Assembly: GCF_014202275.1 (NCBI RefSeq) | Contig: NZ_JACHGF010000017.1 | Span: forward strand, 1-64,000 | Direction of reading: 5' to 3' | Length of the DNA: 64,000 bases | From: Rhabdobacter roseus | GTDB lineage: Bacteria; Bacteroidota; Bacteroidia; Cytophagales; Spirosomataceae | In this document: in pieces, positions 34,459 to 44,497 of the stretch | Layout: every line of letters starts with the position of its first letter | How positions within the stretch are numbered: position 1 is the first letter of the stretch | Translations under genes and position numbers: made by a program | Notes under the pieces: model-generated | The model's database searches: none | The model's input: only the letters and a program-made list of their open reading frames with translations | What the model was told of the DNA's origin: nothing

Positions 34459-36306
34459 ATGAGACTTCTCAAAGATCTACTGCATAAAAATAGAATACGC
34501 CTCGTAGCCGGTATCGTAAGCCTCGGCTTTATCTTCGGCGGCTGCGAAGACTACCTGAACCGCGCCCCCCAGGCCAACATCACCGATACCGACGTTTTTG
34601 GAAGCTTTGTCAGTTTTCAGGGGTTTGTGGAAGAAATGTACGATTGCATCGTGGATATCCATAAAGTACTGGGAGGAAACCAATACTATAACTTCAGCGC
34701 TTCGGACGAATTATTATCCAATGTACCTATTCCCTGGGACGACGGCAACTACTGGAACCAGGGCACCTTCCTGTACGGAGCCAGCCCCAACTTCACGTAC
34801 AGTGGCAACCTCACCCGCATGCGGGTATGGCCTTTTGCCTGGTACGCCATCCGGAAGGCCAATCTGGGGCTGAGTAAGCTCGACTTACTGACCAACGCCG
34901 ACCCCGAAGCCCGCCGGGTAATCGAGGGACAATGCTTGTTCTTCCGGGCTTATTTTCATTTCGAGCTCATGCGCTGGTACGGCGGCCTGCCCTACATCGA
35001 TGAAGTATTATCTTCCTCGGAAGAGCTGAAACTACCCCGGCTGAGCTACCGCGAAACCGCCCTAAAAGTGGCGAGGGACTTTGAAGCCGCCGCGGCTTTA
35101 CTACCCCTAAAATGGGACGACTCTGCCGTAGGGCAGGCAACGTTGGGAAATAATTCACAACGGATCACGAAAATCCACGCCCTGTCTCTGATGGGCAAAA
35201 ACCTGCTCTACGCCGCAAGCCCGATGATGAACGAATCTTCGACCGGCATCAATACCTACGACGTGGAGCTGTGCAAACGAGCCGCCGATACCTTCGCCGA
35301 GGTTATCCGGATCTGTAATGAATCAGGTACGTACCGGTTGCAATCGTGGCAAACCTGGACGGATAATTTCTGGGTTTGGTCCCCCGGCAACCGGGAGCGT
35401 CCGGGCGGAACGGAGGTTATCATGAACCCTACCGTCATCATTCCCAACTTCGTACGGTTCACGACCAACCGTACGGCCAACCCGGTTCAGTTTGGGGCGG
35501 GCAACAACCGGGTGGAGGTACCTACGCACAACTACATCAAAAACTACGGCATGGCCAATGGCCTGCCCATCGACGATCCGGAGTCTGGCTATGATCCGAA
35601 CGACCCCTGGACCGGGCGCGAGCCCCGCTTCTACATCGATATTGTGTACGATGGGGTTCGGCTGGTCGACAATGCCAATGTAGCCGCCGCCCGGGAAAAC
35701 GAATTCGCCCAGTTGTCCAACGCTGGCAGGCACCGAAACGGTACTCCGGCCAGTAGTAACGTGGCCGGCAGCGTGACGGGTTACTTTTACCGGAAATGGA
35801 CCCCCAAAGGGAATAACCCCTGGGACAACCGCTGGGGGAATTTTCAGTCGTACCACCCCATCATGCGCCTGGCCGATGTGTACCTGATGTACGCCGAAGC
35901 CGTGCTGCACGGATACGGCTCCCCCACGGCCAAATCTCCCGGGGTGGAACTTACGGCCCTGGATGCCGTAAACGCCATCCGCAACCGTGCCCAGCTCCCT
36001 AACCTGGCTCCTAAGTTTACCGCTTCCAAAGACGCTTTCATGAAGGAGCTCATTCGCGAACGCGCCGTGGAGCTGGCCTTTGAAGGGCACCGCTTTTTCG
36101 ACCTGCGCCGGTGGAATGTAGCCGGGAACGCCGAGTACATTCAGAAAACAGCGATTGATTTTGACCGCGGCCCCAACGGGAAGCCCATCAACCTGCGCGA
36201 AAGGGTGGTAGTGACCCGCGTGTTTGAAAAGAAGCATAACTGGCTCCCGTTCCAGCTCGGTGACACGAGACTCTACGAAGGCTTCCCCCAGAACCCGGGT
36301 TGGTAA
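34459..36306 (+). CDS. SusD/RagB family lipoprotein (pair with STN-SusC)
   Basis: The 615-residue protein has a signal with lipobox FGGC (Cys about 30). SusD features include the early NRAPQANITDTDVF, helical core, long variable middle, and C-terminal LIRERAVELAFEGHRFFDLRRWN followed by LYEGFPQNPGW. It starts 3 bp after the SusC stop, so translational coupling is likely. It is larger than typical SusD (about 520-550), with extra loops at about 300-400 (TVIIPNFVRFTTNRTANPV). Confidence 0.92.
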   Translation: MRLLKDLLHKNRIRLVAGIVSLGFIFGGCEDYLNRAPQANITDTDVFGSFVSFQGFVEEMYDCIVDIHKVLGGNQYYNFSASDELLSNVPIPWDDGNYWNQGTFLYGASPNFTYSGNLTRMRVWPFAWYAIRKANLGLSKLDLLTNADPEARRVIEGQCLFFRAYFHFELMRWYGGLPYIDEVLSSSEELKLPRLSYRETALKVARDFEAAAALLPLKWDDSAVGQATLGNNSQRITKIHALSLMGKNLLYAASPMMNESSTGINTYDVELCKRAADTFAEVIRICNESGTYRLQSWQTWTDNFWVWSPGNRERPGGTEVIMNPTVIIPNFVRFTTNRTANPVQFGAGNNRVEVPTHNYIKNYGMANGLPIDDPESGYDPNDPWTGREPRFYIDIVYDGVRLVDNANVAAARENEFAQLSNAGRHRNGTPASSNVAGSVTGYFYRKWTPKGNNPWDNRWGNFQSYHPIMRLADVYLMYAEAVLHGYGSPTAKSPGVELTALDAVNAIRNRAQLPNLAPKFTASKDAFMKELIRERAVELAFEGHRFFDLRRWNVAGNAEYIQKTAIDFDRGPNGKPINLRERVVVTRVFEKKHNWLPFQLGDTRLYEGFPQNPGW

Positions 36307-36351
36307 GTAGCCGATTGGTTATCCTGAATTATTGTTTAAAAACTGAATTAC

Positions 36352-39342
36352 ATGAAAACACTATATAAAGACTTGGTCGTCTTGGTGTGCGGTATGTTGC
36401 TGCTATGCCCAGGCTTGGCCCGCGCGCAGCAAAGCAGAACGCTGCAAGGGATAGTAGCGGACGAGAATGGCAAACCCATCAAGGGAGCCTGGGTATACGC
36501 CAACGAAGGAATCGCGGTAGGCAACACCGATATGGCGGGCAAGTTTGCGCTTGCAGTAACCGGGGCCAGCAGCCTGCTGGTCGAGGCCGAAGGCTATGAG
36601 TCGGCCGTTTTTGAACCCGAGGACTACCTGGAGCGAGAGACCTTGACGCTCAGGAAATCCGACTTTTTACTGGGCCAAAAAGATGACGTCCGGATTGCCT
36701 TCGGAAAAGTAAAGAAGGCCAACCTGGTCAATGCCGTCAGCGTATTGGACCCAGTCCAGCTCAGGAGGTTCGATAACACCCAGACCGTCGCTTCCGCGCT
36801 GACGGGTATGCTCCCCGGCCTGCTCGGGAGCTCGAACGTCCGTGGCATTGGTACGCCTCTTTTTGTGGTAGACGGTCTCCCGCGTGACATCAGTACCCTC
36901 AACCTGGCCGAGGTGGAGCAGATTACGGTACTGAAAGACATCAACTCGGCTATTATGTACGGGAATCAGGCGGTCAATGGTGTCGTGCTGGTGACGACCA
37001 AGCGGGGACAAGCCTACAAAAGGCAGATTAATGCATCGGCCTTTTACGGAATATCCCGGCCCACGACCCTACCGGAGTACCTGCCATCTGCCGACTACAT
37101 GGAGCTGTACAACGAGGCCCGAACCAACGACGGACTGGGGATTCAGTACTCGCCTGATCTAATCCAGAAGTACCGCACCGGCAACCCCTACCGGTACCCA
37201 AGCATCGATTACTATTCCGGCGAGTACCTGAAAAGCTTCCGGCCCTTTTCGAGAGCCACGATGGACTTCTCCGGAGGCAATCGGGTAGCTACCTACTATT
37301 CCAACATTGGCTGGACCCAGACGGGAAGCCTCTATAATTTTGGGGAGGGGAAATCGGCCAAATCAAACGTCTTTAACGTCAGGGGCAATATTGACCTGAA
37401 GGTCAACTCCTGGATCAAAAGCGCCCTGGATGCCGTTGTGGTACTCAATAACGACCGCAGCCCCCAGGGAAATTTCTGGGCCAATGCCGCTACGCTACGC
37501 CCTAATTTATTTGCACCCTTGGTACCCATTTCGTCCATCGATCCGGAGAACGCCATCCTTAAGCGGCGTAAAAACGATATCGACGGGATGTACCTACTCG
37601 GGGGTACGACTACCTACCAGACCAACCCCATCGCGGCGGCCTATGCGGGGGGAGAGCTGGAGCGTCTTCAGCGTACCTTTTCGTTCAACAACCGTATCGA
37701 TTTTGACCTGAGCCGCTCGGTGCAGGGCCTGGCTTTTCATACCAACCTGAGCTTTGACTACCTTACTTTATACGACCAGTTTATCAGCAACCAGTATGCG
37801 GTGTATGAGCCCGTCTGGGACGAGCAGGACCGTATCATTAGCCTGAGACAATTTGGCGAGGATGTACGCTCAGGTACCCAAAACGTCGGCAATGCTTCGT
37901 ATCGGCGGAGAATCGGCTTCTACGGATTGTTGGATTATGATCGCACCTTCCAGGAGGCTCACCAGGTATCCGGTTCCTTGCTGGCCTTCCTGACCAACGA
38001 TAAAGTACAGGAAGACTTGCAGGGAAATAAGAACGCCAACCTGGGCCTACGGCTGAACTATGGCTACAAAAGTAAGTACCTGGTAGACTTCAGCAGTGCG
38101 TATGTCCACTCGGTCAAACTACCCGAAGGCAACCGGACGGCCTTTTCTCCTTCGCTGGGCCTGGCCTGGGTCATGAGCTCAGAAGACTTCCTCTCCTCAA
38201 CCCCGTTCCTGGATTACCTGAAGGTACGCCTATCGGCGGGTATCATGCATTCGGATGCCGGTATTGATGGCTTCTACTACTACAACAACCGCTTTGGCGG
38301 CTCGGGAAGCTACTCCTGGTACGAAGGTACCCGATCCAGAGCGGGTACCGTGTCGGTCAACGGCGGCAACAACCTGCTGGCCTTTGAAAAACGGAAGGAG
38401 GTTAACCTTGGCTTTGAAAGCATGCTATTTAACAAGCGCTTGTCGCTCGACGCCAACGTTTTCTCTAGCCTGTATTCCGATATCATTACCCGGCCTCAGA
38501 CCATCTACCCGAGCTACTTTACCAGCTATATTCCCTACCAAAACTTCGACGAAAATGCCTACCATGGCGCTGAAATGGGCGTGAGCTACCAGCAACAGCT
38601 AGGTGATTTTTCACTAGTACTGGGGGTGAATGCCCTGTACGCCAACTCCAAGGTCAGGAAGAAGGATGAGCTCTACGCCGATAGCTACCGCTTCCGGACG
38701 GGGCACCCCGTCGACGCGCGGTTTGGACTGGTTGCCGATGGCTTCTTTTCTGATCAGGCCGAAATCGACCGCTACGCCATCCAGGCGTTCGGGGCCGTCA
38801 AGCCGGGCGACCTCAAGTACCTTGACCAAAACGGCGACGGCATTATTGACGCCAACGACGAACGCCGTATCGGACGGTCGCAGGCGCCGTTTTCGTACGG
38901 GCTAAACCTCAAGCTATCGTATAAAAACCTGACCCTCTTTGCGCGTGGCAACGGCCGGGCGGGCGCGGACGGCATGCTCTCCAACGATTACTTCTGGGTA
39001 GATGGCGACGACAAGTACTCGACCTACGTCCTGGGTCGCTGGACCGAAGCCACCAAGGCAACGGCTACCTTTCCCCGGCTGAGCTCCATAGCCAACACCA
39101 ACAACTACCGCAGCTCTTCCTTTTGGCTCTACCGCGACAACTTCTTTACCCTAGATCGCCTCCAGCTTACTTATGATATACCCATTCGCCTATCGAACCG
39201 GCTGAATCTGAAGTCGCTGTCCTGCTTTGCTGACGCCTCTAACCTGGTCATGCTCTCGGCCTATCGTTCGATCCGGGAATTAAATATTGGTACGGAGCCC
39301 CAGTACCGATCGTTTTCATTGGGTTTCAACGCCTGGTTTTAA
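36352..39342 (+). CDS. Second SusC-type transporter of the locus (no STN)
   Basis: The 996-residue protein has signal peptide (to ARAQQ), carboxypeptidase-like domain (LQGIVADENGKPIKGAWVYA), a divergent TonB/plug region (LPGLLGSSNVRGIG; PLFVVDGLPRDIS; NQAVNGVVLVTTKRG) and barrel, ending in FNAWF. The usual EVVVIGYG segment is replaced by IAFGKVKKANLVNAVS, a different TonB-box region. No STN domain, so it serves transport only and depends on the upstream pair for signalling. Confidence 0.92.
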   Translation: MKTLYKDLVVLVCGMLLLCPGLARAQQSRTLQGIVADENGKPIKGAWVYANEGIAVGNTDMAGKFALAVTGASSLLVEAEGYESAVFEPEDYLERETLTLRKSDFLLGQKDDVRIAFGKVKKANLVNAVSVLDPVQLRRFDNTQTVASALTGMLPGLLGSSNVRGIGTPLFVVDGLPRDISTLNLAEVEQITVLKDINSAIMYGNQAVNGVVLVTTKRGQAYKRQINASAFYGISRPTTLPEYLPSADYMELYNEARTNDGLGIQYSPDLIQKYRTGNPYRYPSIDYYSGEYLKSFRPFSRATMDFSGGNRVATYYSNIGWTQTGSLYNFGEGKSAKSNVFNVRGNIDLKVNSWIKSALDAVVVLNNDRSPQGNFWANAATLRPNLFAPLVPISSIDPENAILKRRKNDIDGMYLLGGTTTYQTNPIAAAYAGGELERLQRTFSFNNRIDFDLSRSVQGLAFHTNLSFDYLTLYDQFISNQYAVYEPVWDEQDRIISLRQFGEDVRSGTQNVGNASYRRRIGFYGLLDYDRTFQEAHQVSGSLLAFLTNDKVQEDLQGNKNANLGLRLNYGYKSKYLVDFSSAYVHSVKLPEGNRTAFSPSLGLAWVMSSEDFLSSTPFLDYLKVRLSAGIMHSDAGIDGFYYYNNRFGGSGSYSWYEGTRSRAGTVSVNGGNNLLAFEKRKEVNLGFESMLFNKRLSLDANVFSSLYSDIITRPQTIYPSYFTSYIPYQNFDENAYHGAEMGVSYQQQLGDFSLVLGVNALYANSKVRKKDELYADSYRFRTGHPVDARFGLVADGFFSDQAEIDRYAIQAFGAVKPGDLKYLDQNGDGIIDANDERRIGRSQAPFSYGLNLKLSYKNLTLFARGNGRAGADGMLSNDYFWVDGDDKYSTYVLGRWTEATKATATFPRLSSIANTNNYRSSSFWLYRDNFFTLDRLQLTYDIPIRLSNRLNLKSLSCFADASNLVMLSAYRSIRELNIGTEPQYRSFSLGFNAWF

Positions 39343-39354
39343 ATCACTAAAGAC

Positions 39355-41121
39355 ATGTTAAAATCCTTAAAAATATATAGATGGCTCTTCGCACTTTGCG
39401 TGGCATTGGCGGGATGTGATATACTGGAGCCCGTCAACGATAATCACGCCACGCTCGACCGGGTGTACCAAAACCCCACCTTTGCCGAAGGCGTGCTGAT
39501 GGCGGCTTATACCCGCCTCCCCACCAACAGCCTGAGTTTTAACGACGTCGCTACCGACGACGCCGTCACCAACAATAAGCTGAACGACTACCTCCGGATG
39601 GCTACCGGGCAATGGTCTTCCATTTACAATCCCGTTGGCCAGTGGAATAACTCCATCGCCGCGATCCAAAGCCTGAATCAGTTTTTAGCGGTAATCGATA
39701 CCGTCAACTGGAAGGGCTCGGTTCCTGAGCTGAACTGGATGTATACGCAGCGGTTCAAGGGCGAAGCTTACGCCCTGCGGGCCTTGTTCCAGTACCATTT
39801 GTTAGTAACCGTGGCGGGCCCCGGCGCAAACGGGCAACTGCTGGGGATTCCTATCTTCGACCGGCTCCTGGATGTACGGGATAACTTCAACCTACCCAGG
39901 GCTACTTTTGAAGAATCCGTGGCCCAGATCTACGCGGACATGGATCGGTCCCTGGGGTACCTGACCATGAACGACTACCGGAATATCAGCAATACAAGCC
40001 AGCTACCTAAGGGCTACGAGCACGTTTCGGTCGTTAACTATAACATCATTTTTGGCCAGGAGCTCAACCAGCGCATCAGCGCCCGCATGGTCAAAGCGTT
40101 GCGGGCGCGGCTGGCCTTGCTGGCGGCCAGCCCTGCTTTCAACCCCAACAACAATGCCTCCCTGTGGGCAAAAACCGCTGATTACGCGGGAGCATCCCTC
40201 CAGGAACTGGGCGGCTTGGCGGGGCTCGATCCGGCCGGACACCGGTTTTACCTTAAATCCTTGGTTGATGCCGTAAACGTTTCGGCCAGTACCCCCATCG
40301 ACCAAAAGGAAATCCTGTGGCGGAGTTCCGTGGTTAACTCCAACTCCAGGGAGCAGGCCCATTTCCCTCCGTCGCTGTTTGGCCGGGGCAATGTGAACCC
40401 AACCCAAAACCTGGTCGATGCCTTCCCCGCCGCCAATGGGTATCCTATTGACCATCCGCAAAGCCAGTACGACCCAGCTACCCCCTACGCCAATCGGGAC
40501 CCGCGGCTACGCCTCTACATTGCGTACGACGGCAATACGTTTTCGGGCAGAACGCTTCGCACGGGGGTAGGCGGTGGCGTCGATGCCAAAGATTCGGTAG
40601 AAACCTCTACCCGCACGGGCTACTACCTCAAAAAACTACTGGTGGAAGAAGTGAATCTTAACCCGGTATCCATGACCACCCAGAAGCATTACGAAGTACA
40701 TATGCGCTATACCGAACTGTTTCTGATCTATGCCGAAGCGGCCAACGAGGCCTGGGGGCCGGATGGCGCAGGTACCTGGGGTTTTTCGGCCCGGGAAGTG
40801 GTGGCCGCCATCCGCAAGCGCGCCGGTATTACCCAACCGGATTCGTACCTGACTTCCATCACCACCAAAGAAGAGATGAGGAAACTGATTCGGAACGAGC
40901 GACGGCTTGAGCTATGCTTCGAAGGCTTCCGCTTCTGGGACTTGCGCCGCTGGAAAGAAAACCTGGCAGAACCGGCCAAAGGGATAAACATCAACCGAAC
41001 TAACCTCACCGTAGTGGACGTGGAGCCCCGGGTATACAACAACAACTACATGCATTACGGCCCGATCCCTGAAACGGAAGTCGTTAAATACAACGCCCTG
41101 ATCCAAAACAAAGGGTGGTAG
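39355..41121 (+). CDS. Second SusD-type lipoprotein of the locus
   Basis: The 588-residue protein starts 12 bp after the SusC stop, with lipobox LAGC (Cys about 21). SusD signatures: ALRALFQYHLLVTVAGP in the helical core, and KLIRNERRLELCFEGFRFWDLRRWKEN with final YNALIQNKGW. Its divergence from the first SusD of the locus suggests recognition of a different part or size of the same glycan. Confidence 0.92.
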   Translation: MLKSLKIYRWLFALCVALAGCDILEPVNDNHATLDRVYQNPTFAEGVLMAAYTRLPTNSLSFNDVATDDAVTNNKLNDYLRMATGQWSSIYNPVGQWNNSIAAIQSLNQFLAVIDTVNWKGSVPELNWMYTQRFKGEAYALRALFQYHLLVTVAGPGANGQLLGIPIFDRLLDVRDNFNLPRATFEESVAQIYADMDRSLGYLTMNDYRNISNTSQLPKGYEHVSVVNYNIIFGQELNQRISARMVKALRARLALLAASPAFNPNNNASLWAKTADYAGASLQELGGLAGLDPAGHRFYLKSLVDAVNVSASTPIDQKEILWRSSVVNSNSREQAHFPPSLFGRGNVNPTQNLVDAFPAANGYPIDHPQSQYDPATPYANRDPRLRLYIAYDGNTFSGRTLRTGVGGGVDAKDSVETSTRTGYYLKKLLVEEVNLNPVSMTTQKHYEVHMRYTELFLIYAEAANEAWGPDGAGTWGFSAREVVAAIRKRAGITQPDSYLTSITTKEEMRKLIRNERRLELCFEGFRFWDLRRWKENLAEPAKGININRTNLTVVDVEPRVYNNNYMHYGPIPETEVVKYNALIQNKGW

Positions 41122-41161
41122 ACCTATTTCGAACCCAACATTCATTTACAAGACCTTTGAT

Positions 41162-42178
41162 ATGAAAAAGATAGTATTCCTGCTTATGCTGTCGGCTGGA
41201 GTAGTGGGTTGTAAAAATCAGGAAATCGTTTTTCCGGATTTTGACTATACAACCGGCTATTTCCCTTACCAGTACCCCGTCCGAACCCTGGTACTTGGCA
41301 AGGATATCTACGACAATTCGAACGACAACAACCATAAATTCCTGATCTCAGCTACCATGGGAGGAGTATATGAAAATAAAGTTGACCGGATTTTCAAGAT
41401 CGAGGTTGATAACAGCCTTTGCGAAAAAGCTACTTTTGCCTCTACCCGCCAGCCTATTTATCCGTTGCCCAAGGAGTACTATACCTTGAGCTCCGCCGAT
41501 CAGCTTATCATTCCTGCCGGGGAGGTTACCGGAAATATCGAGGTACAGTTGACGGATGCTTTTTTTAATGATCCGGCGGCCATTAAGCTGGCTTACGTAG
41601 TGCCGATTCGCATTACGCAGGTAACCAACCTGGACTCCGTCCTGAGGGGAAAAACCTCCCTGCCCCGGCCCGACCGGCGCATAGCCAGCCACTGGGATGT
41701 CGTTCCGAAAGACTTCACCATGTTTGCGGTCAAGTACGTCAACCCCTACCACGGCAACTACTTTCACCGGGGCCGGAGCACGGTAAAAAATGCGGCGGAC
41801 CAGGTGATCGAAACCACCGCCTACCGCCAGCAACACATCACTTCCGACGAAGTATGGAAACTGACCACCACCGCCCGAAACCAGGTTTCCCTCAGCGGGG
41901 TCATTCGCTCTTCCACCATCACCGGCCCCCTGAACCTACTGCTTACTTTTTCGGGCAACGACTGCGTAGTGAGCGGCGCCGAGGGGTCGGCCTACACCAT
42001 CACCGGAACCGGGAAATTCCGGGAAGACGCCGACGAATGGGGCAACAAAAAGCGGGACGCCATTCACCTGAATTATCAATTCTCGGACGGAACGAATACG
42101 TACTCGGCCATGGATACCCTGGTCGTTCGGGACAGAGGGGTTGTGATGGAATTGTACCAGCCGGTCGTGACGCCTTAG
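41162..42178 (+). CDS. Surface glycan-binding lipoprotein (DUF1735/DUF5627-like)
   Basis: The 338-residue protein has lipobox VVGC (Cys17). The first half, with VDNSLCEKATFAS and YYTLSSADQLIIPAGEVTG, followed by an FNDPAAIKLAYVVPIRIT block, is a DUF1735 (BT_3987-type) domain. The second half (NPYHGNYFHRGRSTVKN ... HLNYQFSDGTNTYSAMDTL) fits DUF5627. Such proteins are encoded directly after SusD and sit on the cell surface as accessory glycan binders. It is 40 bp after the second SusD gene, in the same operon. Confidence 0.85.
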   Translation: MKKIVFLLMLSAGVVGCKNQEIVFPDFDYTTGYFPYQYPVRTLVLGKDIYDNSNDNNHKFLISATMGGVYENKVDRIFKIEVDNSLCEKATFASTRQPIYPLPKEYYTLSSADQLIIPAGEVTGNIEVQLTDAFFNDPAAIKLAYVVPIRITQVTNLDSVLRGKTSLPRPDRRIASHWDVVPKDFTMFAVKYVNPYHGNYFHRGRSTVKNAADQVIETTAYRQQHITSDEVWKLTTTARNQVSLSGVIRSSTITGPLNLLLTFSGNDCVVSGAEGSAYTITGTGKFREDADEWGNKKRDAIHLNYQFSDGTNTYSAMDTLVVRDRGVVMELYQPVVTP

Positions 42179-42211
42179 TTGCGGAGCAACGCTCGCTTTG
42201 ATAATCACCTT

Positions 42212-42245
42212 AGAGCGGTTTTTCCCTACCGGGCAACGCCGCTCT
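42212..42245. other. Short hairpin between surface lipoprotein and hydrolase genes
   Basis: AGAGCGG (42212-42218) and CCGCTCT (42239-42245) are perfect 7-bp arms with a 20-nt loop. No T-run follows. The gap between the genes is about 108 bp, so the hydrolase may be partly separately controlled. Confidence 0.35.
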
Positions 42246-42286
42246 ACCCTCAACGCAAAACGCCTCTTTAACATCACCCTACCTAC

Positions 42287-43393
42287 ATGCATCGATTCAG
42301 AAATCTGATCGGGCTGGCTGTTCTGCTCGCTTTTATCGGCGGCATTCAGCGCAGCTACGGCCAAAGTACCCCGGCTAAAAAACGGGCGCAAATTGGCGTG
42401 TACTACTTCGACGGCTGGGCCGGAAAAAACAAACACGCCGACAACCCCAGCGAGCCCTGGGCCACAAACGCCCCTACCCACTTGACCCGTCGGTTTGTGG
42501 AGGAATTTTCGGACCGGCAGCCCGTGTGGGGATGGCGGGACGACTCGCAGGAGATCATGGAAAAACAGATTGACCTGGCCGCCGACAACGGCGTCGATTT
42601 TTTCCTGTTCTGCTGGTATTGGCGCGACAGCAAGGGTACGATCAACCCAGAAGCCATCCAGAACCTCCCGCATCATACCAGCCTTAACCTCTATTTAAAG
42701 GCAAAAAATAAGCACCGCGTCAAATTCGGGCTGCTGGTGGCCAATCACACCGGATCGGAAATCGTGGGGCCCGAAAACTGGGCCAAAGCCACCGAATACT
42801 GGCTGCCCTACTTCCAGGACCCGCAGTACGTCACCGTAGACGGGAAGCCTTTGGTGGTACTTTTCAATACGAAAGGAATTGACGAAGAAGGCTTGGCCCG
42901 GATGCAGCAGGCGGCCAAAGGGAGTCTGCCGGGACTGGCCATTGCGGGCTGTGGGACCGCCACTACCCCCGGTTTTATGTACCGCACCCACTACAACATC
43001 ATTCCTGGCTACGCCGCGGGCTCCGAAGCCCACCCCTACTCGGAACTGATCGAGGCCCATAAAAAGAACTGGTCGGGTACGCCGGAACTACCTTACATTC
43101 CTGAAATAACCGTAGGCTGGGATAAGCGCCCCTGGGAAGGCCCCGAAGGCTTGAACCAGAAGGAAGGCTGGTACTATACGGACCGAACGGTGGCGCAGTT
43201 TAAAGAATTTCTAAACGAGGGGATTCATTGGATGGACGCTCACCCCGAGCAAACCACCCAAGAGCGCATCATGCTGCTGTACGCCTGGAATGAACTGGGC
43301 GAAGGAGGGTACCTGGTACCTACCCAAGCCGATCCGGAGGCTAAGTACCTGAAGGCGATCCGGGAAGTTGTTTCGCCCCAAAAGAAAAAGTAA
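42287..43393 (+). CDS. GH99/WbsX-like glycoside hydrolase
   Basis: The 368-residue protein has a signal peptide (to YGQ). Motifs: IGVYYFDGWAGKNKHAD, DLAADNGVDFFLFCWYWRDS, YVTVDGKPLVVLFNTKGI, and near the end MLLYAWNELGEGGYLVPT, where Glu in WNE is the usual catalytic/structural position. This is the GH99-like (WbsX, endo-mannosidase-related) TIM-barrel fold. It probably cleaves the backbone or branches of the glycan imported by this locus, in the periplasm or at the surface. GH71 or other relatives are possible. Confidence 0.78.
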   Translation: MHRFRNLIGLAVLLAFIGGIQRSYGQSTPAKKRAQIGVYYFDGWAGKNKHADNPSEPWATNAPTHLTRRFVEEFSDRQPVWGWRDDSQEIMEKQIDLAADNGVDFFLFCWYWRDSKGTINPEAIQNLPHHTSLNLYLKAKNKHRVKFGLLVANHTGSEIVGPENWAKATEYWLPYFQDPQYVTVDGKPLVVLFNTKGIDEEGLARMQQAAKGSLPGLAIAGCGTATTPGFMYRTHYNIIPGYAAGSEAHPYSELIEAHKKNWSGTPELPYIPEITVGWDKRPWEGPEGLNQKEGWYYTDRTVAQFKEFLNEGIHWMDAHPEQTTQERIMLLYAWNELGEGGYLVPTQADPEAKYLKAIREVVSPQKKK

Positions 43394-43452
43394 GCCGGTA
43401 GCCCTTTTAACCAAAACATGACCCTTAAAAAATAAGATTAAGTCTCCCTAAC

Positions 43453-44457
43453 ATGACGATGCGACGACCCATGAAGTGCCTGGTAAAAATTCTTCTGTTC
43501 CTTTTTGTCCCGTTTAGCGTAATCAATGCGTACGCCCAAAAATTCACCTTACCCGTTTTCCCGGACACCCAAAGCGAAGTGGGAGCCAAACACGATATGT
43601 TCAACAGCCGGATTGATTGGCTGATCAAGCACAAAGACTCGCTCCGCATCCCCCTGGTGCTGCACGTCGGGGATGTCGTCGATTTTGACAATTATGACCA
43701 CTGGGAAGTAGCCAGTAAGGGCTTTGACCGGCTGGATGCCCACCGTATCCCGTACGCCATTACCCTGGGCAACCACGACACCGAAGCCGTAGGATTTTTG
43801 AGCGGCAGCGCGGCCCCGGGCAACGTAAACCAGAACCTCCGCAAAACCCACAAATTCAATGCGTACTTTCCGATGAGCCGGTTTGTGAGCCAGCGCGGCC
43901 GCTATGAGGCCGATAAGAGTGACAACGCCTACTATACCTTCAAGGTAGGTGACACCAACTGGCTGGTCGTAACCCTGGAATTCTGCCCCCGGATGGGGCC
44001 CGTCAACTGGGCCGGTGATATTATCAAGGAGTACTTCAACTACAACGTCATCATCCTGACCCACTACCACCTGACGCCGCGCGGCGAAATTGCCACTACC
44101 AACGCGGGCTACGGCGACTTCAGCCCCCAGACGGTCTTTGACAGACTTATTAAAAAGCACGCCAACATCCGGTTTGTCCTCAGCGGGCACGTCATGAGCT
44201 CGGCCCTGAAAGTAGATACCGGAGACGCGGGCAACAAGATTTACCAGATTCTACAGAATTACCAAAACCAGGATTTTGGTGGAGGGTACATGCGGCTGTT
44301 ATCTTTCGATCTCGACAAAGGTACCGTAGACGCCAGCATGTATTCGCCGTACTACAAAAAGACCAAGGAAGATAGCTCGAAGTTTACGCTGGAAGGAATC
44401 GACTTTATCAAGCAAAGCGAGGCACGCTCCCGCACTAAACCTGTTGAAGCGAAATAA
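43453..44457 (+). CDS. Secreted metallophosphoesterase (calcineurin-like)
   Basis: The 334-residue protein has a signal peptide (to YAQ, about residue 29). Metal-binding motifs of the calcineurin-like family in order: PDTQ (shortened DxH region), VLHVGDVVD, TLGNHD, ILTHYHLTP and SGHVMSS. The His of the usual first DxH is absent (Asp-Thr-Gln), as in several secreted members. In a glycan locus it may remove phosphate groups or split a phosphodiester. Sixty bp separate it from the GH99-like gene. Confidence 0.85.
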   Translation: MTMRRPMKCLVKILLFLFVPFSVINAYAQKFTLPVFPDTQSEVGAKHDMFNSRIDWLIKHKDSLRIPLVLHVGDVVDFDNYDHWEVASKGFDRLDAHRIPYAITLGNHDTEAVGFLSGSAAPGNVNQNLRKTHKFNAYFPMSRFVSQRGRYEADKSDNAYYTFKVGDTNWLVVTLEFCPRMGPVNWAGDIIKEYFNYNVIILTHYHLTPRGEIATTNAGYGDFSPQTVFDRLIKKHANIRFVLSGHVMSSALKVDTGDAGNKIYQILQNYQNQDFGGGYMRLLSFDLDKGTVDASMYSPYYKKTKEDSSKFTLEGIDFIKQSEARSRTKPVEAK

Positions 44458-44497
44458 CAACTACTTGGCTAACAACCAATAACACAGATTAAGCTCT